Shown piece by piece: positions 14,260 to 21,968 of a DNA stretch of 36,413 bases. A model generated the notes under the pieces. The model did not search any database. It was not told the origin of the DNA and saw nothing but the letters and a program-made list of their open reading frames with translations. A program made the translations under genes and the position numbers. The DNA is from an uncultured Butyricicoccus sp. (GTDB lineage: Bacteria > Bacillota > Clostridia > Oscillospirales > Butyricicoccaceae): the NCBI GenBank assembly GCA_944376065.1, contig CALWBL010000014.1, forward strand, positions 1-36,413, written 5' to 3'. The first letter of the stretch is position 1; each line of letters starts with the position of its first letter.

Positions 14260-15333
14260 TTACCAATCTGATAGTATCCAATCAGCAGGAGCATCTAAAA
14301 CGGTTGATTTTCTAATAACTAATCTGCTCTCCATTTTTATTTCAATTAGGTTTTCTGATATATTGTCATTTGATATTTGTTTTAAAAGCAGCTGAGCAGC
14401 TCTTACACCTGTTTCATGTTTTTTTATATGTATAGTCGAAATCGCTGGTTCGACTATACTTGATACAAAAACATCATCATAACCCATAACTTTTATATCT
14501 TCGGGTATTCTTTTACCATATTGTTTTAGTAATTTTAATGCACCAACGGCGATTTGGTCATTGGCACAGAATACACCATCTATATCTGGTGTATTATCTA
14601 TGAGTTGTTTCATTCCAGTATATCCGCTTCTATGGGAGTAATCGCCATAATATATAAGATTATCATTATATAAATTATATTCTTTAATAGCATCTACATA
14701 ACTAATCGTTCTTTGAGCCGCAACTTCCATGTTCATAGGTCCTGTTATATGTGCGATTTTTCTACATCCACACTCCATTAAATGTTTTACAGCGAGTTTA
14801 GCATTTTCATAATTGTCGAAATATACCGAATCGATTCCAAATTCACTTAGATTTTGTTCTATGCTTACAAGTGGTATTTTTTTATCTTTATTAGCCATTT
14901 TTAATAATTTGTTACAATAACGCTTGCGTTTTTCGGTTGGAACAAGACTTGTGAATATAATCCCATCAACCCTATTAGAAATGAGTTTTTTTATAAGCTC
15001 AAATTCACGGTCTAAGGCATTATTATCTCCGCTTTCCCCCATTATATCACATACCATAATCTGATAGCCGGCTTTTTCTAAAACAGAGGATATACCTTTT
15101 ATTATATATGGATAGAAAATGCCACATAAATCTTCTGTTAGTATTCCAATAATTCCAGTTTTATTACTTTTCATACTTCTTGCAACTGGATTAACTTCAT
15201 AACCTAGAATATCTATTGATTTTTTTACTTTTTCAGCAAGTTCTGGGCTTACATATTTAGTTTTATTTATCACATGCGAAACGGTGGATATTGATACCCC
15301 AGCATGTTTTGCAACATCTTTAATATTACTCAT
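14260..15333 (-). CDS. LacI-family transcriptional regulator
   Basis: A 357-residue repressor of normal family length. Residues 1-50 are the LacI helix-turn-helix and hinge (IKDVAKHAGVSISTVSHVIN, then GYEVNPVARSMK). Residues 60-345 are a periplasmic-binding-protein-like sugar sensor (RVDGIIFTSLV, then CANDQIAVGALKLLKQYG). It lies downstream of the kinase on the same strand but behind its own terminator-containing gap (15415-15454), so it is probably transcribed separately. It most likely controls the sugar operon at 15461-18475, with a sugar or sugar phosphate as effector. The imperfect palindrome AGACAA-N9-TTGTCT before its start (near 15368) could be an operator, but it lacks the usual central CG. 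Confidence 0.92.
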   Translation of the reverse strand: MSNIKDVAKHAGVSISTVSHVINKTKYVSPELAEKVKKSIDILGYEVNPVARSMKSNKTGIIGILTEDLCGIFYPYIIKGISSVLEKAGYQIMVCDIMGESGDNNALDREFELIKKLISNRVDGIIFTSLVPTEKRKRYCNKLLKMANKDKKIPLVSIEQNLSEFGIDSVYFDNYENAKLAVKHLMECGCRKIAHITGPMNMEVAAQRTISYVDAIKEYNLYNDNLIYYGDYSHRSGYTGMKQLIDNTPDIDGVFCANDQIAVGALKLLKQYGKRIPEDIKVMGYDDVFVSSIVEPAISTIHIKKHETGVRAAQLLLKQISNDNISENLIEIKMESRLVIRKSTVLDAPADWILSDW

Positions 15334-15414
15334 TGAACCATCTTCTAATATTTTTTTATATTTTATCAGACAATATATGTGTTTGTCTATGTTATGGACT
15401 GCATTTTAATTTAA

Positions 15415-15454
15415 AAATTGGCAGATACATATTTGATGATATAGCTGCCAATTT
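15415..15454 (-). terminator. Terminator of the carbohydrate operon
   Basis: AAATTGGCAG (15415-15424) and CTGCCAATTT (15445-15454) form a 10-bp stem, followed on the minus strand by a T run. It follows the kinase stop by seven bases. Confidence 0.75.
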
Positions 15455-15460
15455 ACAAAT

Positions 15461-16969
15461 TTAGTTTTTAAAATATTTCCATGCTGGGCTTAAAGAGTCA
15501 ACAATAGCTCTATATGTTTTATATTTTTGTTGATAAATTTCAGCATATTCAATACGTGGATATAAAGTTTTACTGATTTTAACTGTTTTTTTAATTGCAG
15601 TTTTATAATCATTATAAATGCCGGCAGCTATACCTGCAGCCATTGCTGCACCTTGTGCACCAAGTTCTTTATCTTCCACAACATCAACTGGAATTTGAAG
15701 TACATCTGCAAATATTTGCACCCAAATATCAGAATTTGCAGCGCCACCAGAAAGTCGAATACTTTGTGGCTTTTTATGATTTACAAGCAGTTTTCTAACG
15801 TGAGTATAATGTGAGAAAACAATACCTTCAAATACTGCTCTTAGCATATGTTTTTTATTATGATAACTGGTAAGACCTACAAAAGTGCCCTTTGCAAGGG
15901 CCTCTTCATTTGAACCATTTAAAAATGGCAAGAAAATAATATTGCTGTCTTGTGGCTCAATTTCACTTACCCATTTATTAACAATATCATAAACTGATTT
16001 ATTTTTTGTCTCGTCTTTTTCATAAGACATTAAATTTCTGATAAACCATTCCAGATTGCCAGCAGAAGTTGGACTGCTTTCCTCAACAAGATAGTATTCT
16101 GGTATACAGAACATGGAATTTAGTGCAACTGTACCATTGATTACAGGGGATTTATTTATAAATTCATTTATACTCCATGTACCAGCTATCATACACATTT
16201 TTTCTTCATCAGACAAACCAGTTGCAATACCACATGCATTTACATCAAACATTCCGGCAGCCACTGGAATACCTTTAGGCAGAAGTGTAATTTCCGATGC
16301 CTCTTTTGTGATATAACCACAAATATCAGATGAAGATTTAAGAGGTGGCAATTTATCATAGATTTCTTCTAATCCAAAACAACTTAAAAGTTCTTTATCA
16401 TATGTATGAGTAGTTAAATTTATAAGATTTGCTCCTGAAAAATCTGTATATTCTCCATAAGCCTCTCCTGTGAGCATAAAACGAATATAATCTTTTACTG
16501 CAAATATGTATTTTGTATTTTTGAGAACTTCTGGTTTATTATCTCTAAACCATGCCAAAATGCTGACAGGTTGACAGGCTAAGATTTCCTGAAAAGATTT
16601 TTCAAAAACCTTTTCTTTTGTACCATCTTTTGACCATTTATCAACATATTCCCATGCACGTGCATCTGTTGATAAAATGCCGTTATATGCTGGTTTTCCG
16701 TTTTTATCAACCATATAAAGTCCTTTGCCGTGACCAGAAAAAGATACACCAGCTATATCTTCAGGATTTACGCCGCTTCTTTCAATAGCAGTTTTTATAG
16801 CCTGTGCATTTACCCTCCAAAGCTCATTCATGTCTCTTTCAGTATAGCCGGATTTAGGTGTTATAGTAACGGTTGGAAAACTTGCAACCGAAATTTGTTT
16901 ACCAGTTTCATCAAAAAGGGCAGCTTTTGAAAAAGTTCCTCCGTTGTCAATTCCCATTAAATATTTCAT
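15461..16969 (-). CDS. FGGY-family carbohydrate kinase, L-xylulose kinase-like
   Basis: A 502-residue kinase of full length. It has the N-terminal phosphate-binding motif GIDNGGTFSKAALFD, the catalytic Asp region AGMFDVNACGIATGL, the motif AGTWSINEF, and the C-terminal adenosine motif LSGGAANSDIWVQIFADV with DKELGAQGAAMAAGIA. The pattern SGHGKGLYMVDKNGKP...GILSTDARA and SPTSAGNLEWF closely follows E. coli L-xylulose kinase (LyxK/YiaP), so a ketopentose or similar keto-sugar is the likely substrate. Exact specificity in FGGY kinases cannot be read from sequence alone. GGAGG precedes the ATG. It is the last gene of a set with the UPF0303 and Gfo/Idh/MocA genes. Confidence 0.88.
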   Translation of the reverse strand: MKYLMGIDNGGTFSKAALFDETGKQISVASFPTVTITPKSGYTERDMNELWRVNAQAIKTAIERSGVNPEDIAGVSFSGHGKGLYMVDKNGKPAYNGILSTDARAWEYVDKWSKDGTKEKVFEKSFQEILACQPVSILAWFRDNKPEVLKNTKYIFAVKDYIRFMLTGEAYGEYTDFSGANLINLTTHTYDKELLSCFGLEEIYDKLPPLKSSSDICGYITKEASEITLLPKGIPVAAGMFDVNACGIATGLSDEEKMCMIAGTWSINEFINKSPVINGTVALNSMFCIPEYYLVEESSPTSAGNLEWFIRNLMSYEKDETKNKSVYDIVNKWVSEIEPQDSNIIFLPFLNGSNEEALAKGTFVGLTSYHNKKHMLRAVFEGIVFSHYTHVRKLLVNHKKPQSIRLSGGAANSDIWVQIFADVLQIPVDVVEDKELGAQGAAMAAGIAAGIYNDYKTAIKKTVKISKTLYPRIEYAEIYQQKYKTYRAIVDSLSPAWKYFKN

Positions 16970-17000
16970 AATGTTTTGCCTCCAAAATAAGCAAATATTA

Positions 17001-17495
17001 TTATTTATAGCCTAGTGTTGGAACTTGAGGCTTATTTAAGTACTCTTTTAAGCAATCAATAATAAATTCATGGTCTGCTACATGATATAAATTAGATGAT
17101 AAAACTGCCCCTGCTAAACCAGTACAGTTTTTAACGCGAATTGGGAAACCTCCACCGCAAAGTGCAAAATCTTTTGCATCAAGTGCATGGAAATTTAAAT
17201 CTTCACCTAAATCTTCAAGCATGTATGCGGAGCATAGAGAACTTTGTTGCCAGTTCCAAACAGTGTTAAATTTACGCTTCATCCATCTTTGATTCATAAG
17301 CCCTGTGCCTTCTGAACCATATTGAAAAACAACAAATCCATTTGCCATTCGAATACTTATAGCAATAGTTATATTATGTTTTTTTGCATATTCTACCATG
17401 AATGTGCCTAGCTTATATGCCTCATCATAGTTGAATTTATCAAATTGTAGAATTTCTTCTTGTTTTTTTAAAATGCTGATTTCTTTTTCTTTCAT
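17001..17495 (-). CDS. UPF0303 / GlcG-HbpS-like protein
   Basis: A 164-residue cytoplasmic protein of UPF0303 type. It has an N-terminal helix, then ISIRMANGFVVFQYGSEGTG, the conserved NQRWMKRKFNTV, and the glycine-rich CGGGFPIRVKNCTGLAGAV near the C-terminus. The fold is the GlcG/HbpS (heme-degrading-domain) type. Members often sit in sugar catabolic operons without a known reaction. Here the gene lies between an oxidoreductase and a sugar kinase, with gaps of only 17 and 31 bases, so a role in the same pathway is likely, perhaps as a mutarotase, isomerase or accessory protein. That is inference. AGGGG precedes the ATG. Confidence 0.85.
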   Translation of the reverse strand: MKEKEISILKKQEEILQFDKFNYDEAYKLGTFMVEYAKKHNITIAISIRMANGFVVFQYGSEGTGLMNQRWMKRKFNTVWNWQQSSLCSAYMLEDLGEDLNFHALDAKDFALCGGGFPIRVKNCTGLAGAVLSSNLYHVADHEFIIDCLKEYLNKPQVPTLGYK

Positions 17496-17512
17496 AGCTT
17501 AAAAAACCCCTA

Positions 17513-18475
17513 TTAGTAAGGCATACCCCAATTTTTTCTCATTTCGTCCATCATTTCCAGTACTTGAATAGTTTCAGCGTGTGGCATTTCTGGACATTCC
17601 AATCTACCATCTTCAATCGCCTTTCGACATGATTCAACCTCATATTCAAATCCTGTAATCTGCTCTGGAGGGGTTAATGTTTTAATTAGCTTGAAATTTT
17701 CGTCAAATACTTCAATCTTTTCGGGGTTATTTGTATTAGTAACCTCAATATAACCCTTTCTTCCAAAAATAGAACCTTTAAGACTTAATGCACCACGCAT
17801 ACTGCTATGCATAACTGCCATTTTTCCACCTTCAAACTCCATTGTAATAGAGTTCATAGCATCCACACCATTATCACAAATAACAGCATGAGAGCTGTAA
17901 CTCTTGATTTTATTACCGAAAACCATCATAGCAAAGTTTGGCATATAAACACCAACATCAAGAAGTGCACCGCCTGCAAGTGTAGGGTCCGTAAGTCGAG
18001 GTATATTTTCTATATTATAACCAAGATTTGCGGTAAGGCTTGTAATTTCTCCGATTTCACCGCTTGAAATAATATGATCAATCATTTTTCTTGATGGCAT
18101 ATAACGAGTCCACATAGCTTCGGTAATTAAACATTTTTTCTCCTCTGCCAGTTTAAAAAGCTCCTTTGCCTGATTTGCATTTACTGTAAATGGTTTTTCA
18201 CAAAGCACATTTTTATTATGCTCTAAACATAATTTTGCATGCTCATAATGCATTGTATGAGGTGTTGCAATATAAATTAAATCTACATTTTCATCATTTA
18301 CTAAATCATCATAACAGCCATAAGCCTTTTGCATATTAAACTCTGCTGCAAATGCTTTGGCTCTTTCTAAATCTCTTGCAGCGATAGCATAAGCGTTTAT
18401 TGTATCCATTTTAGATATTGTAAGTGCCATTTTACGGGCAATTGTGCCTGCACCTAAGATTGCAATATTTAACAT
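17513..18475 (-). CDS. Gfo/Idh/MocA-family NAD(P)-dependent oxidoreductase
   Basis: A 320-residue dehydrogenase. The Rossmann motif is at residues 3-20 (NIAILGAGTIARKMAL). IATPHTMHYEHAKLCLEHNK precedes the family signature CEKPF near residue 95, and the C-terminal domain has GGALLDVGVYMPNFAMM with the expected Asp-x-Gly/Tyr site. The family oxidises or reduces sugars, inositols and related alcohols. With the LyxK-like kinase downstream it could convert a polyol or sugar to the keto-sugar that is then phosphorylated. It is the first complete gene of the set. Upstream are a terminator and the tail of a truncated gene, so the original operon was probably longer. Confidence 0.9.
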   Translation of the reverse strand: MLNIAILGAGTIARKMALTISKMDTINAYAIAARDLERAKAFAAEFNMQKAYGCYDDLVNDENVDLIYIATPHTMHYEHAKLCLEHNKNVLCEKPFTVNANQAKELFKLAEEKKCLITEAMWTRYMPSRKMIDHIISSGEIGEITSLTANLGYNIENIPRLTDPTLAGGALLDVGVYMPNFAMMVFGNKIKSYSSHAVICDNGVDAMNSITMEFEGGKMAVMHSSMRGALSLKGSIFGRKGYIEVTNTNNPEKIEVFDENFKLIKTLTPPEQITGFEYEVESCRKAIEDGRLECPEMPHAETIQVLEMMDEMRKNWGMPY

Positions 18476-18505
18476 AAGTAACCTTGCCTTTCTTTTTTAT
18501 ATAAA

Positions 18506-18551
18506 ATAGCCTGACGGGGTGGGTTAGACCCAGCTTTCTCCGGCAGGCTAT
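18506..18551 (-). terminator. Terminator or attenuator upstream of the oxidoreductase gene
   Basis: ATAGCCTGACGG (18506-18517) and CCGGCAGGCTAT (18540-18551) form a long stem with one mismatch. On the minus strand a T-rich stretch follows. It separates the truncated upstream gene from the dehydrogenase gene, whose start lies only 30 bases on, so it may set expression levels rather than end the operon. Confidence 0.65.
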
Positions 18552-18565
18552 CTAAATATTATTTT

Positions 18566-18690
18566 TTAGTCCTCAATAGTAGGAACATTCTTCATATTTG
18601 GACCAAAGTGCTTTAATACTACAAGTGGCTCAACCTTACTAAGGTTGACTACAGTTACACCAGCTTTTGCAGCCGAACCGTCAATTAATT
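18566..18690 (-). pseudogene. 3' end of a truncated gene from the carbohydrate operon
   Basis: The minus strand reads AAKAGVTVVNLSKVEPLVVL then KHFGPNMKNVPTIED-stop, with a protein-like composition unlike the AT-driven frames around it. The frame is closed by TAA near 18693, and there is no start. It is therefore the last 40 or so residues of a gene cut off when the neighbouring DNA (18645 onward) arrived. I do not recognise the protein; by position it is probably a sugar isomerase, transporter part or similar. The plus-strand frame starting at 18645 uses the same bases, so the exact join is uncertain. Confidence 0.5.
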
Positions 18691-18875
18691 CTTCTTATTC
18701 TATTGATTCGCAGACAACACCAATATTTAGTCAAACAGATGTTTATAATCCTATTCCAATTTTTGTAGGGACAACAATGGTTTCTGAAAAGTTGAGTGGT
18801 TCTTTGGTTGCATTAGGTGAGGTTCTTGCGACTATAACTGGAGTTGTAGGTATAAAAGAGCACTGTTTTAATTGA
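18645..18875 (+). pseudogene. Secreted protein fragment lacking most of its signal peptide
   Basis: The plus-strand frame begins TTVTPAFAAEPSINSSYSID, which looks like the end of a Sec signal peptide (cleavage after AFAA) but lacks the basic and hydrophobic parts. A later stretch, SGSLVALGEVLATITGVVG, is hydrophobic enough for a membrane helix. The 5' part was probably lost at the junction near 18640. It may be expressed from the TTG at 18645, but I see no ribosome site. Identity unknown. It opens a plus-strand block (18645-19655) that is an inverted, damaged relative of 21480-23475. Confidence 0.4.
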
Positions 18876-18879
18876 AAAT

Positions 18880-19140
18880 ATGGAATATATTATAATACTT
18901 CAAAGTCTAATTATAGTCATTTCTGTTTTTATTATCCACATATTGACTAAAAAAATTCAGATATTACAAAAACAATGTTTCAATTTATTGGAACAGGACA
19001 AGGGCTTTCAAATTTTCATTGAAAATTCTATCAAACAAAATTCTGATGATATTGTTTGTATTAAGGCAATAAATTCAAAATATCATATAGGTGTTTTGAA
19101 CTCTAAGCTACTTTTTGACAAATTCAAGATAGACAAATGA
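18880..19140 (+). CDS. Small membrane-anchored coiled-coil protein
   Basis: An 86-residue protein: an N-terminal membrane helix (YIIILQSLIIVISVFIIHIL) followed by a Lys/Gln-rich helical part (KKIQILQKQCFNLLEQDKGF). The start is four bases after the previous stop. Its last bases form a junction (near 19135) with the decayed copy that follows, so the C-terminus may be truncated. I do not recognise it. Confidence 0.4.
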   Translation: MEYIIILQSLIIVISVFIIHILTKKIQILQKQCFNLLEQDKGFQIFIENSIKQNSDDIVCIKAINSKYHIGVLNSKLLFDKFKIDK

Positions 19141-19655
19141 AAATTTAACCGGAAAGTCAGTTGCAAAAATTGCGATAAAAAACGGACAAAAAGTTTTGCA
19201 CTTTGAATGTGAATTACCAATGAATTATATAATTTTGCTTTGAAACCTAACAATGAAAAGGATTTTTTGTCGATAGATGAAAATATTATGAGTGATGTAG
19301 CAACATCATTAACAGGTATTCCAATTAGGTGTATTTAACTAATGAGGGGCATCGGGATAATGTAGAACTTACTAATTTTTTATCTCATTTAGAATTAAAA
19401 ATGTTAGCATAGAAATGGGTTTACAATCTGAAGAACAAATAAGGAATTCATATTATAATGTTTACTAATAAAATAAAAAGACTATCTATAATACTTGTTA
19501 TAATAAATTTTGGTATGATATTTTCTTTAACTTATTCTATATCTAGCAATGCAGAAATAAGAAAGAGTATTGAGAATAGTATCTATAGTAATCTTATAGC
19601 TGCATCTCAGTCGATAACTGATATAAAAGAATCTGAAGATGTTGAACACGATTAG
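19135..19655 (+). pseudogene. Decayed inverted copy of the 21480-23206 secreted/membrane protein pair
   Basis: Pieces in several frames match the minus-strand locus. NENLTGKSVAKIAIKNGQKV matches NENLAGKSIAKIAIKNGQKV. FALKPNNEKDFLSIDENIMS matches FTLQPSNEKEFLFIDENIMS. TSLTGIPI, VELT.F and MGLQSEEQ are also kept. The start of the 21480-21968 gene is kept at 19458 for about 55 residues (MFTNKIKRLSIILVIINFGM). Hundreds of bases are deleted between pieces and stops interrupt every frame. It ends where the minus-strand pseudogene 19657-20369 begins. Confidence 0.8.
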
Positions 19656-19656
19656 C

Positions 19657-20369
19657 TCAATCAATAGCAATGTATGCCCAACCTGGAGTACTATATGTGC
19701 TAGCACGAACAGCAATATCTGTATAATATAAACCACCTAAATTAACAGCTTGATTTACACTCAAATTTGTACCGCTGCCATATGACTCACCAGTATTTGG
19801 ATTGCTAAATCCTATATTACAAGTTTTACTTGATGTAAGTTGTGTAGCATATGAACGTACGAAGTACCCATTGAAAATGGATTCATTGTAAAAGATATAA
19901 ATGGGTCAGCATTTTCAGACGAAGCAGCATTTAAATATGTCTCATAACTACCAAGACGTAACCAACTAGTAATATCAGCTAAAAGTGTAACTTCTTCATC
20001 TGATGTGGCTGGTGAAATATCAATTGTATTTTCACTCTTAGGTGCTGGCTCAATGAAAGGAAGTTCCCAATCAGGAAATACTGATGAGAATGTTGGCAAT
20101 TCTTTTAAGACTTCTCCAGTTTCTACATCAGTAATACAACCTCTTAGCCCATCAGCAACCCAATCTTTACTGAAAATAATTTCATTTCTAGCTTCTAAGA
20201 TTTTTTCTTTAAGCTCAGGTGATACAGTATCTGGATCAATATATGCATATTGTTCTGCCTGCGAAAGAACAGATTGATACTCTTCGGACACATCTACAGC
20301 AAGACTTTGTCCGCCCAATAAGGCACAACACATACAACAAGACATAAGCACACTAACAAATTTTTTCAT
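19657..20369 (-). pseudogene. Secreted protein gene with a frameshift
   Basis: The gene starts at 20369 with a signal peptide (MKKFVSVLMSCCMCCALLGG) and reads about 170 residues to FTMNPFSMG. The frame is then lost near 19876 and ends at 19812. In another frame the protein continues YFVRSYATQLTSSKTCNIGF and so on to YSTPGWAYIAID-stop at 19657, which is clearly the missing C-terminus. The intact protein would be about 235 residues, exported, with a beta-rich C-terminal domain. One frameshift separates the parts. An expressed product would be a truncated exported protein with a different 15-residue end. Family unknown. Confidence 0.7.
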
Positions 20370-20457
20370 AACATTTTCTCCTTTTATAAATAACGTATTG
20401 TTTAGTTAAACAAAACCATATATTTACGTCATCACCCTTTCATATTTATTACTTCAA

Positions 20458-20575
20458 CTCAATACTTAGCTTCGCTACTTGTTACAGTTCTTGTTTCAAC
20501 TGCTGAACCACTATAAGCCTTTATAGTTGCCTGTACCCTGTATTTATAACCATTGCTTTATTACTACTAACTTGA
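20458..20575 (-). pseudogene. 3' fragment of a secreted protein gene (23544-23984 family)
   Basis: The minus strand reads GYKYRVQATIKAYSGSAVET then RTVTSSEAKY-stop, almost identical to the end of the intact protein encoded at 23544-23984 (GYKYRVQATVKAYSGSSVET). Upstream the match stops and agrB-derived sequence begins. A third such fragment lies at 35997-36110. Confidence 0.8.
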
Positions 20576-20598
20576 CATTAATTACATTATTTTTAAAC

Positions 20599-20815
20599 TT
20601 ATAATACATTAGCTATCTTTCCAAAAATAATCAGAAAAGCTGTTACCATAATTGATAAGCAAACTATATATCCAAAACTATATTCACTAATATAAAAAAA
20701 GCCTAAAATCATTGTAGTGAAAATATTGAATATTATTTTTATTCCTGTGGTTAGTCCATAAATAATAATTTCTCTATAATTTGTTTTGCTAAGCTTTTTT
20801 CAACTATTACATCTG
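20599..20815 (-). pseudogene. agrB: agrB 5' remnant, copy 2
   Basis: The minus strand reads LADVIVEKSLAKQIIEK in one frame and then, after a frameshift, IIIYGLTTGIKIIFNIFTTM ILGFFYISEY and so on to a stop at 20599. The motif (E)IxxYGLxxxIxxxxN with following hydrophobic segments is the N-terminus of AgrB, the membrane protease that matures AgrD. Only about 70 of the usual 190 or so residues remain, and the catalytic His/Cys region is not visible. Gene order here is agrD then agrB. Confidence 0.65.
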
Positions 20816-20842
20816 CAAGTCATTGGGTTTATGTAACAAACA

Positions 20843-20995
20843 TTATAATTTACGAAGTTTTTTTGCTGAATTTGGTAATTTAGGCTGATGTGCAATAAAC
20901 ATGCAAGTGGTGTTTACATTTATTGATGTTATCATCACTGCAAATGAAGCAACCACACTTCCTAATAAATATAATAACTTTTCTTTCTTTTTCAT
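20843..20995 (-). CDS. agrD: AgrD-type cyclic autoinducer peptide precursor, copy 2
   Basis: A 50-residue precursor like that at 49-201, with changes only in the leader (K/E, G/S, L/I) and one in the tail (D/N). The core NTTCMFIAHQPKLP is unchanged, so both copies would make the same predicted CMFIA thiolactone. GGGAGGA precedes the ATG. The leader tolerates change while the signal does not, which suggests selection on the peptide or very recent duplication. No complete agrB, agrC or agrA accompanies it. Confidence 0.85.
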   Translation of the reverse strand: MKKKEKLLYLLGSVVASFAVMITSINVNTTCMFIAHQPKLPNSAKKLRKL

Positions 20996-21040
20996 TGGAT
21001 ATTCCTCCCTAAAATTTAACTTAAAACTAACCACATACCC

Positions 21041-21107
21041 ATTATAGTCTTTTTTTTATTTTGTGCGAACTTTGGGTACAAGTGATTGAATTAAGGGTAC
21101 AAGTGAT
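21041..21107 (-). promoter_or_regulatory. agrD promoter with AgrA/LytTR-like operator, copy 2
   Basis: GGGTACAAGTGAT occurs at 21074-21086 and 21095-21107, again with a 21-bp period. TATAAT on the minus strand is at 21041-21046. The hairpin CAGGAATAG/CTATTCCTG (21116-21142) lies just upstream as in copy 1. Confidence 0.6.
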
Positions 21108-21284
21108 GAAAAAAACAGGAATAGAATATGACTCTATTCCTGTTTATAATCTTCTCCAAGCCAGAATTTTGAATTAATTCAAAATACAACATAACTTCTT
21201 AAATGTAAAAACAATGATATAATTTTTTCAAGATCTAATTTGTTTGATGTTAATATAAAATTTTTATATTCATATGCATATTTT

Positions 21285-21471
21285 AACTATTTGTATTTTT
21301 CTGCAAAATATTTATATGAAAGATATAGAATTATAAAGAAAAGTCCTCCATAAACAAATTTGTATAAAAAGAAAAGAATGTTATGTTCATAAGTTATTAC
21401 ATAAAAGACAAAGCCACTAAGAAGAAAAAAATAATAACTGATATTAATTTTAATGAAGTTTGGTTATACAT
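21285..21471 (-). pseudogene. Small two-helix membrane protein, frameshifted
   Basis: From the ATG at 21471, nine bases after the preceding stop, the frame reads MYNQTSLKLISVIIFFFLVA and stops after 24 residues. In a neighbouring frame the sequence continues LLSGFVFYVITYEHNILFFL YKF and so on to YFAEKYK-stop at 21285, forming a second membrane helix with a positive end. A slip in the T-rich run near 21420-21435 would join them into about 62 residues. It looks like the last gene of the sigma-factor operon, damaged by a homopolymer change. Function unknown. Confidence 0.45.
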
Positions 21472-21479
21472 TATAAGAA

Positions 21480-21968
21480 TCACCATCTTACAATTTCAAC
21501 AAATTCTTCATCTTCAGAAACTACTTTATTAAAATTCAAGAATTTGTCCTTTAACTTAATTGCTTCATCTTTTTGAAAGCTATCTATATACTTACTTATC
21601 ATATCAAGTTTTTTCTTTGATACTTCATCTAATCCTTTCTCATCAATACTATATAACAAGTGCCGATATCCATTGATTAACCTTTCAAACTCAAAACAAC
21701 TTACTTTTTTATTTAAAACCTGATATTGTGAAACATTAGATAGTAAAGCAATACTGCTTTCTTTAGCATAAGATGTATTTGGAGTTTGTTCAGATCCTTT
21801 TATATCAGTTATCGACTGAGATACAGCTATAAGATTACTATATATACTATCCTCAATACTCTTTCTTATTTCTGCATTGCTAGATATAGAATAAGTTAAA
21901 GAAAATATCATAGCAAAATTTATTATAACAAGTATTATAGATAGTCTTTTTATGTTATTAGTAAACAT
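21480..21968 (-). CDS. Membrane-anchored extracytoplasmic protein
   Basis: A 162-residue protein with an N-terminal membrane helix (KRLSIILVIINFAMIFSLTY) and a helical, charged outer part that includes a Ser-rich segment and many Lys/Glu. It starts inside the end of the preceding gene (11-base overlap), so the two are coupled. AAGGAATTC stands upstream of the ATG. A truncated relative lies at 19458-19655. I do not recognise a family. By context it belongs with the secreted proteins of the sigma/anti-sigma operon. Confidence 0.65.
   Translation of the reverse strand: MFTNNIKRLSIILVIINFAMIFSLTYSISSNAEIRKSIEDSIYSNLIAVSQSITDIKGSEQTPNTSYAKESSIALLSNVSQYQVLNKKVSCFEFERLINGYRHLLYSIDEKGLDEVSKKKLDMISKYIDSFQKDEAIKLKDKFLNFNKVVSEDEEFVEIVRW

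Larger units (their letters stand above)
20458..21150. repeat. Internal copy of the ~690-bp agr repeat
   Basis: This block aligns with 35997-36336 continued by 1-350, with roughly 94% identity in the left half and 97% in the right half by eye. It includes the tail of a secreted-protein gene, an agrB fragment, agrD, its operator and a terminator. The two copies are in direct orientation, so recombination between them would split the circle. Confidence 0.85.
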
